Below, piece after piece: positions 46,946 through 59,528 of a stretch of DNA of 64,000 bases. Origin of the DNA: Atherinomorus stipes (Eukaryota > Chordata > Actinopteri > Atheriniformes > Atherinidae); NCBI GenBank assembly GCA_023101725.1, contig JALJCO010003488.1, forward strand, positions 62,001 through 126,000, written 5' to 3'. Under the pieces are notes generated by a model. The model saw nothing but the letters and a program-made list of their open reading frames with translations, searched no databases and was not told where the DNA came from. Both the position numbers and the translations under genes were made by a program. Numbering within the stretch: position 1 is the stretch's first letter; the number at the start of each line of letters is the position of its first letter.

Positions 46946-49111
46946 CTATCATCTACTAAAATAACACTGTGATGAACTGTTTTACTTTCACACGTTGTGA
47001 CATTCCCACTGTTTGATGCTGGTTTTCTCTTTGGCTCAGATTGCAGATGTTTTTGTGTCTGTCAATCATTTACAGTCAAACACACAAAAAAGGAGACCCA
47101 GAATAACAAAAAGGAAAATCTCATAGTTTTCATTCTACCAGTGGTAAATTTATTTTATTCAGCCAGTGTATAAATCATTGCTCTAATGGCATGTTGTAAA
47201 CATCTATCACAGTTTTAAGACCAACTTTTGGGTTCATCTTAGGATTACAATACTCACCATATAGTCTGTGTGCACACTGAGCATGGAGGATGAAAAAAAT
47301 AAGGGGGTTTGATTATTTGGTCAAATTAACTTGGCATGTGTGACTGCTTGATCTTTTTTCCTCCGACCAACTGCATGGCTGTATGTCGCTGCATTCCCAG
47401 ATCCCAGTGGTTACTTTCATGAGTACAAGCCTATAATCACTGAAGGAATTGATGGCCAAAACTATGTAAATAGGACTAAAGTTGTAATAAATCTGAATTT
47501 TATTTTAACTGTGTGGATTTGGATCCCCGATGTTGAACTGACTGGACCCTGCTGTGTCCCACAAAATCAACCCAAACCCACTAACTAAACACATATGCCC
47601 GACTGCTTCCACACACGGTCTTAATACCTTTAGCAGAGACTGTAAGGTACTTCTTGTTTCACGGATGGCTTACATGATACTGGCACCAGAAGCAAAAGAG
47701 ATTAGACAGAAAACCTCCCTTTTCTATTTCAAAAACATGATAAATAAAAGGGTAAATCAAGACATATTTACTGTTCACACTTTAAACAACATGAAAGACT
47801 CCAATGCTAACATATATGATGGTGTTATGTCAATCTAAGGAGTATTTCTTCCTAAAATCTGTCATTTCACACCTTGTTGTTTAAAGATTTAAGTTCTTGC
47901 AAGTTAATTTCAGAGAGAAACAACTGGGGGAAATAAAAAAAAAAACCACATGTTCCAGAAATAACATGAATATTTCATGACATAACTTTTGCAACGAGTA
48001 TTCTACGTGGATTTCACTTCACTTCAAGACTTGAGCCGTGCATGAAGTGGAGGAGGCATAATGTGCTTCCCACATCAGGCATGACTGAAAATAAAGCATG
48101 CTCTCATTTCCCATGAAATGCACTTAGACGCCTGAGCTGCTCGAGTCCGCTGCAGTGCACGGATTTCTGCAGGGTTATCTGTCAGAAACACCGTCTGCCA
48201 AAAGATTACTCACAGGAATCTCTTTGATAATATGGCGAAGTCTAAAAAAATTAACAAATCACAAATAAATGAAGCCATGTTTTTTTTAGGACTTTGAAAG
48301 TTACAGTTGATTTAATTTCTTTTGTTTTCTAGGATTCATTTCGACTTTTACCATTTGAGCATGAACAATTGCAAAGCCCCATGGGAAATCATAAAACAAA
48401 AGGGTAGGAATTGATTCACATGCTATCAAACATTTAACGGCCATTTTCTCCTGGATTATCCAAAATATAAAGCGCACCCACAAGCCCTTGACCCCAAAGG
48501 CTTATCTTGAAGCAAGATTGATTTTTGCCTTTAGAGCGCTGACATCAAAAAGAGAGAAAACAGGATTTCATCTACCGAGCTTTCACCTGAGTGCGTAAAC
48601 GGCCTCCAGAGGTGCCTTTAATGCATCAAATGAGGTTTGATGCATATTCTTCCTCGGCCAACATAAACATTACGCTGTTGCTTTTAAATCTGGGAGGACA
48701 TCTTGGGACAGCCAGCCAGAGCGTAGAGATTACAAGGAAACTAATTTATGATTGCTTTCTCCTCTCACTCTGTCGTCTCAGAGCTGAAGAGAAACACTGC
48801 ACGCTGCTGCCGATGTTGCAGCCAGAAGGAACTTCCAGTAAGTCTTCATTTACAGCCCAGTTCATGGCAGCGTCAATGAACACTTTTCAGAGGATGACTC
48901 CGTGAACGTACACCTCCTAACTTTGTAGATGATAATGCAGAACATCAGCAGATTAATGGAGCTTCATGTAAACTTGGCCGAACAGAGTAGGAAAAATAAA
49001 AGGTGAACATGTGTGATGTCATCCATACTGTCAATTAAAGGAAAAACAATTTCTGTAAACTGATGAAGTTTCTTTCTTTTTGCTGAGATCAAATCAAAGC
49101 TTAAATCATCG
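46946..49111. other. Unassigned DNA
   Basis: No recognisable gene. A 94-codon open frame at 47554-47838 (including FYFKNMINKRVNQDIF) has no domain I can name and is not annotated as a gene. 48000-48900 shows no repeat structure. Confidence 0.35.
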
Positions 49112-50076
49112 GGGTAGACTGAGTACGGTTGAGACAGTTTTCGCTCTGATTTCCACGCAAAACTTAGACATTAAAAGGGGTCTGGACAGAAGATTTTTTA
49201 TTTATTTATTTTTTTAACAAAATGCATCCTCTATTTGTGTACTAAAAATAACCAAGAAATAATATCCATAGGTAATTTATCATTTTCACAATAAATCAAA
49301 AATAAGAGGTGTGTTTTTGTCTCATCTGTACCCATAGAATAAAAATACAGCTGAGACACTGTTGAAATGGCTGGAGCGCTGATACTGCTGATGTAATGAA
49401 CTATTAAAAAAACTTCAGTTCCAACTTTTTTACACTTAAGTTTTTAGTTTGATTTAATTTAACAATAGCATAAGCAAACTTTTTAAAAAAAATTAAAAGA
49501 ACAAATTATTTAATGGATTTTGAAAACTGTACACATGTAAACTCAATAACAGTGCAATAACAACATATGACAAGTCAGAGTAGCAGATTGTGTAAGTGTA
49601 AAAAAAAATACATAACAAAACTACCTTTGATTTGTTCTAATTTTGCCTGATGTACTTAAATCTTAAAATCTGTCTGTGCTGCTGAACAGCATGCAAGGCC
49701 ATAGCGTTCTGCATCAGGGTACAGTTGAGACATTTCGTCTCAACTGTACCCTGATGACCATTTCGCACATTTTACTGAATTATGTGAAGACCTGACACCC
49801 TATGATGTCATGGAATATATCAGTTTTTAGTGCACAAAACAACATTTGCATACATACAAGTTAACTTTAAGAGTAACATAAAGGGAGGAAGATATTTATT
49901 GTGAAAGCACCGTGGTAAAATCAAACTCTGACCTGTTGAAACATATTTTTTTGAATGTCTTTCACACAAAGCTGAAGTTTCCCCACGCTCAAAAAGGATG
50001 CTAATACACATGTGCACACCAAAAGCTTGCTGCATGCGCAAGTAATTGACGTGCATCAACTGTACTCAGTCTACCC
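49112..50076. mobile_element. TIR element with an internal perfect hairpin
   Basis: The left end GGGTAGACTGAGTACGGTTG at 49112 and the right end at 50076 are inverted matches over about 21 bp with one mismatch. No coding capacity is seen. The interior holds a 45-bp hairpin (49712-49756) whose arm contains a GTACAGTTGA core also present in the TIR. Confidence 0.78.
49712..49756. other. Perfect 20-bp-arm hairpin
   Basis: The 20-base left arm (49712-49731) and right arm (49737-49756) are perfect complements around the 5-base loop ATTTC. It could be the remains of two element ends brought head to head. Confidence 0.85.
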
Positions 50077-50130
50077 TACTGTCCTCTTTGCTGGGTGGCT
50101 TATTGGTTCACATGTTAACGGCAGACTGTA

Positions 50131-51789
50131 AGGGTGCATTCACACCAGGATAGTCGAGGAACTCGGTCCGATTGGGCGGGGATTTCTGAAAAAATTTTGC
50201 ACCTTCCTTTGCTTCAGTTTGCGTTCAAACTGCAGTAGCCTAAGTGGACCAAAACACCTGGTTAAACCACCGTATTTAAACAACTGCCCACTAGGGGCGA
50301 TGCTCCCCAATACAACCACTGATCAATGATGAAGCAGCTGCAAGACGAAGAAAACCGAACTCTGTTATTAAAGTGGAAATCTTTCTGCTTTTTATTACAA
50401 GGCTACTCCATCTCTGGGTACACATTTTCCAGTTGTTTATCATAGTTGTTTTGACCACAACTTCTTCAAACACGTGCTGTTTGCTTTGTTTTCCCTCCGA
50501 CCCAAACGATTATTTATCCCACTTCTTCTGAAATCGCGTTCACGTTGCACTATTGCCAAACGAGCTTAACAGGCCAAGAATGAGAATCTCAGGTGGAGCT
50601 GCTTTCGGATTCACCGTAGGTGAGGACAAGACACACGTACAAGAAGGTTCTCACAACTTCTGTTCCCTCCACAAAGCGACGTTATTTTTGTACGAGGAGC
50701 TGGATATGATTTCATCAGATGAAATATTGATTAAAGCTTTTACTTTCTCGTAACTCCACGTCTGACCACGAGCCATCTTTATAAGTACTGCAGTCCCTCA
50801 ATGCCCACAATTCATTGCTGCATGTGACATTTTGAACCATAAAGATGGAACATGGCCATGTTTGGTGAATAAGCTCCTGCCTGTGGTGAAAATTTGCCAT
50901 TTCAGATGTAAATATTGAAATATTTAATCTTTTACTGCTGTAGGTCAAATAATTACTGAAGTTTTCCCTGTTATTTTGAAATATGCTTTGAACATTAAAA
51001 TTCAAAGTATTTTAATAATGAAAGATAACAGTTTACTGATAAAACTAGCTTTATTTAAATTTTATTTAAACTTTATTTACATAGGTAAGTCCCATTGAGA
51101 TGCAGCGTCTTTAACAAGGGAGACCTGTTTACCATACATACATGTTTTTATGGACATTTATGGACATTCTATGACAATAACATTCACAGAGCAGACAATT
51201 TAATCATTATTATACATTTAGTTTAGAATGTAACATTTATTTAACCTGTACTGGTGAAATTATACAGCCACCTACAGAAATTAGTTCAGTAATTCATTTA
51301 TCTATTAATTAAACATGTGAGGATCTCATAACATATATTTACAAGAACAGATGAAATGAACTTTCTTCTGTTTCGGTCTGAAAATGACGTCTCTTCCCCA
51401 GGAACAGAGATGAGGCTGAGTTTGAAAGCAGTGACATAAAATGACGTTGATGGAGGAACCATCACTGTCCCAATTCGGCCTTTTTCCCGCACTTGCAGCC
51501 TGCACACTCCAACCCCTTAATGTGCACTTCTGCCAAATGCGCACTTATACAGGGGTGTTGGGTTTATGGTGGGTATTGGGACAGGGCCTGGATGTCTATG
51601 CTGGATAGTCCGATTGTCTGTTTGCAAGTGAACCGAGACCCCCGGCTTTCAGGCGGACCAGAGTCCACGTCTTTGGTGTGCACCAGGATGCAGTTGGTGT
51701 TCAAAAAGCACCAACAAAGTGGACTATCCATGGAATCGGACCATGGGCCGTTTGAAGTGGACCACAATGTCAGACTGTGAGTGCACCCT
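50131..51789. mobile_element. TIR element, 1.66 kb, with LINE-tail insertion
   Basis: AGGGTGCATTCACACC at the left and the complement of AGGGTGCACTCACAG at the right match a common fish TIR. GGACC-rich subterminal text occurs near both ends. The interior contains a minus-strand LINE tail at 51047-51130. No transposase is recognised. Confidence 0.68.
51047..51130 (-). repeat. LINE 3'-tail fragment
   Basis: On the minus strand it reads GGTCTCCCTTGTTAAAG, a CAATGGGACTT core and TAAATAAAGTTTAAATAAA. It is related to 16780-16893. Confidence 0.5.
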
Positions 51790-51796
51790 AATATTA

Positions 51797-51845
51797 AGCC
51801 CTATTTCCACTGAGCGGTATACGGTACAGGTTAGTCTGGTCCGGT
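51797..51845. repeat. Single end of a hAT-like element
   Basis: CCCTATTTCCACTGAGCGG followed by GTATACGGTACAGG is a recurrent fish TIR terminus. It runs directly into an A15-G27 homopolymer block and the partner end is absent. Confidence 0.5.
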
Positions 51846-51887
51846 AAAAAAAAAAAAAAAGGGGGGGGGGGGGGGGGGGGGGGGGGG
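51846..51887. repeat. A15-G27 homopolymer block
   Basis: Fifteen A then twenty-seven G. The abrupt block next to a half element may mark an assembly join or polymerase slippage. Confidence 0.95.
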
Positions 51888-51944
51888 TAAACTTAACTTG
51901 ACTTCCTGTTTCACACTTTCCCAGCTTTTAATTGTAATTCTTCC

Positions 51945-53280
51945 TTCTTCCGCTATAGGGGCTCCAAAACAGAGCAAATCCCCATACACTCCCATGTTAA
52001 AAAGAACTTCACCGCAGAAATAAAGATGTTTATAGCCTGCATCAAAAAATCATTTTAATAGGTCAAGTTTACCTTCATGTCAACTGTGAGGGGGGTGATT
52101 TTTTTTTATAACTCATCCATTTAGATGTTATTTAATCTTGAAATTACACATAATTAGGGCCGTGTCCTTATGACTGACGTGGCAGCCCGGATGCCGGCCT
52201 GCTGGCCGGTGGCTCCTAGTTAGCTCGTTTGCTCTCAGTAAGGTCTCAGCTTGTAGCAGAGTCTCACAATGGTCAGCTAATAGGGGATTATCACACCTCC
52301 GTGTTCCGGTTTCCAGAACTTGAAACATTTAGCCGCTTCTCCTCCGGGCCAGTTCAACAGTAGCTGAATTCAATGTCCCTGCTCTGTTCCACTTTGTAAA
52401 TTGAATAAATGCCAACCCTACTTAAATTTTCATGGAGTCCCGACTGAAGTGATACTAAGGAAGAAGTGGATCAAGTGATTCGCCGGAGTGAAGGACCGAA
52501 CTTTATTATAAACAACATAGCACGTTTGTTTGTAGCCGGCACTTCGATGATGCTAACAGCTAGCATTAGCAGGCTAGCGTTTGCTGACGTGCCTAACTTG
52601 TGCGTCTTAAAACATACAAGCATCTGAAAATCGGGTCTGTACTCCCCCCGTTTCCAGTGGAACAACTGGGGACTGCCAAGAAAGGAGACGCTTTCAGATG
52701 CTTGTGTTTTCAGCTGCACAAAGTTAGGCACAACATCAAACGCTAGCTGGCTAATGCTAGCCTGCTAACACCAACTGTGTAGTCTGCTACAAACAAACGT
52801 GCTACGTTGTTTTATTAAAAAGTTCGGGCCTTCACCCCGGCGAATCGATCCCTTTGATCCACTTCTTCCTTAGCATTACTTCAGTTGAGAATAAATTAAA
52901 ACTTAAGCAGGGTTGGCATTTATCCGATTTACAAAGTGTAACAGAGCAGGGACATGGGATTCACCTATTGTTAAAATTGGCCCAGAAAAGGAAACTATAG
53001 CATTCTAAGCATGTCTTACCTTTACTCCGCTGCTTAGGGGGCTTATCCTCGTTAGCTCCTGTTAGTTTCACGTTAGCTTGGTTAGTGTTTCGCCCAGAGT
53101 ACGTCAGCTGTCAGTCATTTGTCCCTCGGCTTGCCTTTGCCCTTTATAGTATTTTCTGGGAGTGACGACACACGTGACACAGCAAGATGGCGAGGGGGTA
53201 CACGCCCAACTCGCTTCACTTTCCTCTATTCAGACGTAACCGGATACTACGTCCATCTCTATTAACGGTCTGTGGTAAAA
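51945..53280 (-). repeat. Dispersed repeat of unknown class, copy 2, interrupted
   Basis: The reverse complement aligns with 27868-28405. The two outer parts (about 51945-52280 and 52996-53280) are separated by a foldback MITE. This copy retains a little sequence at the split that copy 1 lacks. Confidence 0.8.
52283..52995. mobile_element. Large foldback MITE, copy 2
   Basis: The left end GGGGATTATCACACC follows TA at 52281-52282. The arms match 41961-42694 with many substitutions. The right terminus is lost: similarity stops at about 52995, some 60 bp short of the expected end. Confidence 0.8.
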
Positions 53281-54059
53281 ACAATAAGAATTTTCTTAAA
53301 GAAATAGAATAAATAAAAGTGACAAAAACTAAAAGGGCTAAAAGGGCTAGCGGTGGCTGGTGTCTCTTTGGGCTGTGGCGCCATCCTGGTCCGTGGCGGG
53401 CGCTCCTCCCCACGACAGCAACTGCCCCTCAGGCCGCCTCGCAGGGTCTGCAGCCACCCTCCGGCTCCAGAGCCATACTTCTCCACCGCCACCATCTCCT
53501 GAGCCCCCAACCCGGGGGACCGGTGTCCTCCTCCACGAACCTTTCCGGTCCGTCCTCTCTCTCATCTCCTCCTGTTGTTCGCACTCTAGCTTTTAAACAT
53601 GCTGTGTCTAATTAAGTCAGGGGAAGAGTCCTTCTCTCCAGGTGCTGGCAATCAGTTCATTAAAACTCCCACTAGCTTTGAGATAAAACAAGAAAGAAAC
53701 ACACACACAAAAAAAACATAAAACCATGTTAAAACCAAGCTAGTGGGCAGAAGTCCAGTTTCTGGCAGCACCTGCAAGTTCACCCTGTGACATGTGTCCA
53801 TTATAAAATGGGCCCATACAACCAAATAACAGCCCATAAACCGTACCGTTTATGGACCCGGTTTATGTGGGGCTACATGCATTACATTAGCAGATAGAAA
53901 AGCTTGTGGTGCAGTTAATATCAGTTAAACATAAGCTGCATCAGTTACTTGAAGGAGGACTTCAGAGAGGAGATGGAAAAATGGACAAAGGTTCACCAAT
54001 CTCAGACAAACTGGCTGTAAAAGATGTGGAATAATTTCAGAAAAATAGCTAATCAACAT
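53281..54059. other. GC-rich patch and unassigned DNA
   Basis: 53340-53600 is markedly more GC-rich than its surroundings, with many CCTCC and GGCGC words and several overlapping open frames. No domain is recognised. It could be a fragment of a retroelement or a small CpG-rich element. Confidence 0.35.
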
Positions 54060-54515
54060 AAGATCGCACCATATTGTATATTATTATGAAAAGATTCGGC
54101 CATTGCTGCGAGTGATCGACTCTGCAGAAAGTTGGCCACCTCTTCGCTCTATGCTCTTCAGCATCCGCTGACCCACTCCATCAGTTTACGTGGCCGACCG
54201 CTTCATGTCTGAGTTGCTGTCGTTCCCAAACACTTCCATTTTCTTATAACACAGCTGACAGTTGACTGTGGAATATTAAAGAGCTAAGAAATTTCCCCAC
54301 TGGATCTGTTGCACAGGTGGCATCCTATCACAGTTCCACGCTGGAATTCACTGAGCTCCTGAGAGCGACACATTCTTTCACAAATGTTTGTAGAAACAGT
54401 CTGCATGCCGAGCTGCTTCATTTATACACCTGTAAACATGGAAGTGATTGAAACACCTGATTCCCATAATTTGGATGGGTGAGCAAATACTTTTGGCAAT
54501 ATTAGTGCAAGTTAA
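54060..54515. mobile_element. Tc1/mariner-like fragment, non-autonomous
   Basis: The right end TACTTTTGGCAATATTAGTG near 54490-54509 and the internal GTGATTGAAACACCTGATT text match a widespread fish Tc1-like element type. There is no transposase frame, and the left end was not identified. Confidence 0.55.
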
Positions 54516-57017
54516 AATATAATGTTCTTATTTGACGATGGAAGGTCTCTGGAGCTGGAAAAAGTCCAAGATGTAACTCTGAAATATGCAAGGTATGTGT
54601 GGCAGATTGTATGATGAACTCAGTCATACGTGGAAAAAAACTGGTTTGCACATCAGTAATTTCATTTAATGTTTGTGTGATAGATAATAAAAACAGAGCA
54701 CATGATGTACAGCAAACTGTAGCTGCTTTAACCTGTTATGTTTATTTTGCCCTCAGACTGGGAAAAGCAGCTGACATGGGGGTCCAGCTCCAGCTTCATT
54801 ACCAGATAGGTGTTCAGTGTCATGAAAGAAGACATCTGTCATGCACTCCGGGCACCATTATCTCCACTCGCATACACATATTCTGCACCTTTACCACAAG
54901 TATGCACCATCCAGCATGTTTTTTACCGAGTGGAGAGGGGTGAAGGAAATGATCCATCACTCGGGGTAAACTCTAAACAGCCTAATGACACGTGGCAATA
55001 TAAAATGGAAAATTCAAATAAACACCAGTGGGCCTGTTTGGAGGCACCCTTGGTACAATAGCCCAAACACTGGGCATTTGAGTAATCATTACTAGTCATA
55101 ACTCAGCACGCTGGAGATGTTAAATAAACAGTATACTTCTGTAAGGCATATACAACAAGGCCCAAATTTACTTTAGCCGTATCACAGGAATCTGTGAGGT
55201 AAAGGACACTCACCAGCCGTGCCAGACAGTATCTTTTAATGTCATGTCACGTCTTTTCATCAACAGCAGGCCTTTTCGTGTTAGAAAACCTTACTACTGT
55301 ATGCCTTGGTGGCCTCTGGGCTGATTTGTGGCTGTTGCATGACATAACAAGAAATCCAAACTGTTTTGAGACCCTCAAACTAAGTCTATACATAGTCTGT
55401 CTGATTTATAACAGTTCTTGGTCTGAAAGAGCGCCACAGGACACTTTGTGTTTCCATTTACCTCTGCGCTTTGGTTCGGTGGTAGAAAAAATAATCATCT
55501 TTACAATTACTTGAGCACGTGCAAGTTGTGAGGCCAGAAATGATGGCGAAATCGTAAGCTGGGGGAACATCGAGGAACGGTGTGGATGTTGACCTCGCAG
55601 GTGAAACCATGTGTCTAATAGTTTCTTAATTGGGCTCGATTATACGGCTATTAGGAAGAGTTCTGAGAATCCAGCCAGGTCGAGCCCTGCGGTGGGGGTC
55701 GGCGTCGCTGCCAGATGCCGTTACGATGGCCAGGTAAGGTGTCACTGCAAGGCTAAAACCCAGCGGGCCCTCACTTGGAGCTGAAATGGAGGCTATTACA
55801 TTACATTCTTGTTATTCCAGAGTGCAATTTAATGCAATTTGATTAAAGACAAAGATGAAAAATCACTTAATAAATAAAGGATTACAACAGAATAACAGTG
55901 GTCATTAAAAAGAAAAAAGTCATGCTGTAGAACAGTAGTCTGTCGTATTGAGAAAGGGTAGCATAGAAAAGAGACAGCTGTGTGCTGTCTAAGTCAGCTT
56001 TATTTACTAAAAGAAATGTGAATGCTCCATGTTTGATGATGGAGAATAATCGGATGTATCTTAAGATTCATATTCAATGGAAAATGTTTTGACAATTTAA
56101 ATGATGGTCAGCTTGAGGTCCGCTGAAGAAGCAGCAGTAACGACTTTACTCAACCTGTCCTCCAAAGTGATACGCACTATAGGGTCGTTTGTGTACACCT
56201 GAAATTATGCTCTCTCTGAGCGTATTTCACGCACCCTGACACCCCTGACGACAGCAGGAGTGCGAAGCCCGAGACTTTATGGAGAAAAGAAGATGGTTTG
56301 GAAAACAATGAAGCTTTCAGACCGTTAAAATAATTTGATTTGATTTTGATTTTCAGTAAAATCAGACGGTGCTTTCCACCGGGTCGATCAGCTGATTGCT
56401 ACCGCGACTCAACCGCTGTGTGACATTACATCTGTGAAGAGATCTGACGATGCAGACAGTGTTCAGCATTTTATTCGATTGCAATTCCCTCAGTACATCT
56501 GACCTGAAAAAAAAAAAGCCCAGCTGAGTGAGGTTGAGCTGAGTATGTGCTAATTACAACCTGGATGGGGCGGTTCTGGTGGGTGGCGCCTTCCTGGTTG
56601 AATTTAACTAAGAAAGGCCGAGTTTATTAGGCATTCCAGACCCGCGGGGACTGGGGCAAAGCGCCAGTGTTCCAAAACTAGTAAATTTACTGTAGCATTT
56701 TTTATTTATTTTATTTTTTATCAGCTTTTGGGTGGCAGTGCCACCCAAGGCGCCCACCCCTTGGGGCGCCATTGTCAACAGCAACATTCTGTACGTAAAA
56801 TTTGATACAAAGTTGTCTTAGAAACTTCATGGTTGATCGTCACCATGACCTTTTACTAAGTGCATTTCCATCCACTCACACAAATTGTTACAAAAAGAAA
56901 AAAACCTGTAATTACAAAAAAGGCCCAAAAGCTTTGCTGCTTGGCAGAATTTGACCAAGGTCAATTAAAATCCTGTAAATACATCATCAATCAGTAGCTA
57001 TATGATGCTTCCACTTT
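54516..57017. other. Unassigned DNA; possible small inverted-repeat element near 56578-56770
   Basis: No gene is recognised. 55080-55900 lacks repeats. At 56728-56748 a 10-bp-arm palindrome (TTGGGTGGCA, G, complement) is followed by a GGCGCCC/GGGCGCC pair, and GGTGGGTGGCGCCTT near 56578 is an inverted partner. This may be a short foldback element. Confidence 0.35.
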
Positions 57018-57475
57018 AGCCCCGTTTCCACCCGTGGGTCTGGGTCGGGCCAGGCCAGATTGGGTGGGTTTAGGTACGTATATGCTGATTTCACGTTGCG
57101 TCCCCCCAGCAATCTGTAACCTTTCCCTGAAGGCGGAGTATTAACCGGATAGCGCTGCTACGTGATCGTGTGACATCATCGCCGTGCAACACCTTTAAAC
57201 CAAAGCGCTGCACCACATGTGACAGAAATAAAGGAGTCACCCCTGCTTTGTGTTTTCACGCCGGGTCACGCGGGAAGAGATGGATTTTTTAGAGAATCAA
57301 CAGATTGCTGTGTATTAGCATCACCTCTTTGGTCCGGATCGGTTAGATCAGTAAAAAGTAGGCTGGGTCGAGTCGGATATAAGGGCACCCGTCCCAGTTT
57401 TTATCTGTCGAGATGCAAAACAATTTGGACAGATCCGGCCCGACCCGACCCAGACCCACTGGTGGAAACGGGGCT
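57018..57475. mobile_element. hAT-like MITE with AGCCCCGTTTCCACC ends
   Basis: The 458-bp element has inverted ends that match for over 30 bp (AGCCCCGTTTCCACC, then GTGGGTCTGGGTCGGG). The interior has no recognised gene. Target duplication is not clear. Confidence 0.8.
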
Positions 57476-57749
57476 TTTTACACTTCTTTCCTTCTTTTCA
57501 GATAACAGAACATGGCAGCAGAAAACATAAGACATTTTTCAGTGTCTTTCTTTTTTTCATTTCTTCTCATTTATTAAGTGGGATTGCATGACGTACTTTT
57601 AAGTCAGTGTCGTGCCTGCAGCAGAGATCAGTTAGAGCTCTTTCAGTTTAGAGAATCAGCTTTCCTGTTGGGTGAGCTTATACTGTAAGCTACTAAGAAC
57701 TGAGCCATGAGAAGAGCCCGTTTTTCCCCATCTAAGGCAGAGATCTTAA

Positions 57750-59074
57750 AGGAGTCATCACCCGGAAATCCCACTTTTTCATGTTAAAACATGTGTATTG
57801 GGGTAGGAATTGAGTAAAAAAGTGCCAGAAACTCCTGAAAGTGAAAGTGGCTTCGTTTTTCAGCTTGAGCTCTCTCTTCATCCCAGAATCAGCCACAAGA
57901 GCGCGCACTCCACAGCACGCGATTTGGACCCGCCTCTGGCATTGACGTCAATCGCCTCGGCCTGCTAAGCTAGCCTCTTTAGTGCCACCTAAAAGCAGCT
58001 GATTACCTGCCACGGAGGAGTTATGACCAGCTGTTATGACGTGAACTAGAGAGGCTGCGAGCGAGCTGCTAAGCTAGCGTCTTTGTTATGAGCTCTGCTT
58101 TTCACCGGCTCCTGCGCAGAAGCATGTCCGCCTTACAGCTGCTCGTGGTCGGCCTGAGTGTTGCAAGTCACACTGCGTCTCCTGCTGTGACAAAAGCCAG
58201 CAGAGGCCCAGCTTTGTGGATGCCTGTCATAGTGTCTGAGCCCCAGACATGAATCCATCCTCATTCAAGGTGCAAAGGCATGGTTAACTGGCTCCCTGTA
58301 TTGAAAATGCCCGTATAAGCGTTTCTCGCCGAGATATTGCGTTTGGGGGATTTTCGCTGCTGCTTTCCAGGAAAGACCCAGAGCTGCTTCCAACCCTCGT
58401 GCCCTTCTTATTTTTGACACTAGCTACCATCTACACTTGGAATGTCCAAGATCGGATGTTCAGAAATAAAGTTATGAGCTCTGCTTTTTCACCGACTCCT
58501 GCACAGAAGCTTGTCCGCCTTACAGCTGCTCGTGGTCGGCCTGAGTGGACAGAAGGGACAGCACTAGGGACCAGTGGATAATATTTATCAGTGAGGATGT
58601 GCAGTCGGTAAGTTTTGCTGCTTGTGTAACTTATTATCTTTTGTGTAAGAGACCAGTAAACGGTGGTTGACGAGCGGACAAGCTGCTAATGTAGCTACAG
58701 AAGCTAACACTGTTTGGTTAACTTCACGTCAGACGTCCGCTCCTTATATTCATCAGAGTCCAGCCCTTTTACTCTGCGGATCCTCTCTATCAACCGTACC
58801 GTTAAGTTTTTATCAAGTTTTTCTCTGTTGGGACATCATTTTCCTTCACCTGCTCTGTCCTGATAAAACTTTGTTTTGGCTTTGACGCTTGCCTCGTGAA
58901 CACGCTTACAGACAGCTCTAACTCTTGTACGTGTTCTCGCGACAAACAAAAGTTGGGGATAAAAAGAGGTTAAAATGAGCTCATTAAATTTTCGTCCACC
59001 CAACTATAATTAAAAATTCATTTGAAGATAATTTAAGAAGGATTGTGTATGTAAAACACTAGGTTATGACACCT
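57750..59074 (+). mobile_element. TTAA-flanked element, 1.3 kb, related ends to family A
   Basis: Bounded by TTAA at 57746-57749 and 59075-59078. The ends AGGAGTCATCACC and (complement) AGGTGTCATAACC resemble the family A termini. The interior contains a direct duplication of about 76 bp (58085-58160 and 58471-58547). No transposase is recognised. Confidence 0.78.
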
Positions 59075-59079
59075 TTAAA

Positions 59080-59516
59080 CTAGATGGCCACTCTCCTGCA
59101 GGTTTTAGATGTTTCCTTACTTTAACATCCCAGATCCAAACTAATTTGTGTGGAACTTGGGAAGAACCTGCAGGATCCATTTAATTTGAATTTAGGGTGT
59201 TGGAGCAGAAAAGGTAAGCATCTAAAACCTGCAGGACCATGGTCCACAAGGAGAGGACCCTGCTGCAAGTACACACAAAACACAGAGCCATCCAAGTAAG
59301 TCAGAGGCCAGTTTTAGAGTCAAAACGTAATGTTGTGTTGCATTAAACTGGGGCTGCCTTTTATCCGATGGCTGAATTCCCTCATGCACGTCATTCTTCT
59401 CTGCAGAGGCCTGATAACAAGACATGCATTTGATTCAGGTGTGCTGGAGAAGGGATGCATCTAAAAGTTGCATGGCTGTGGCTCTCAATGACTGGACCTG
59501 ACCACCTCTGGCGTAG
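59080..59516. mobile_element. Degenerate hAT-like MITE
   Basis: The paired texts CTGCAGGTTTTAGATG (about 59096) and CATCTAAAACCTGCAGG (about 59219), with GGTGTGCTGGAGAAGGGATG, are typical of a fish hAT MITE related to 44910-45109. TAGATG occurs at both outer edges, a possible remnant duplication. Confidence 0.55.
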
Positions 59517-59528
59517 ATGAGCCTTTAA

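Noticed and set aside
47554..47838. 94-codon open frame
   Set aside because: No recognisable domain, regulatory context or repeat relation; its length is within chance expectation for AT-rich DNA of this size.
53216..53615. Overlapping open frames in the GC-rich patch
   Set aside because: GC-rich sequence has few stops in any frame. Five overlapping frames on both strands and no domain argue against a gene.
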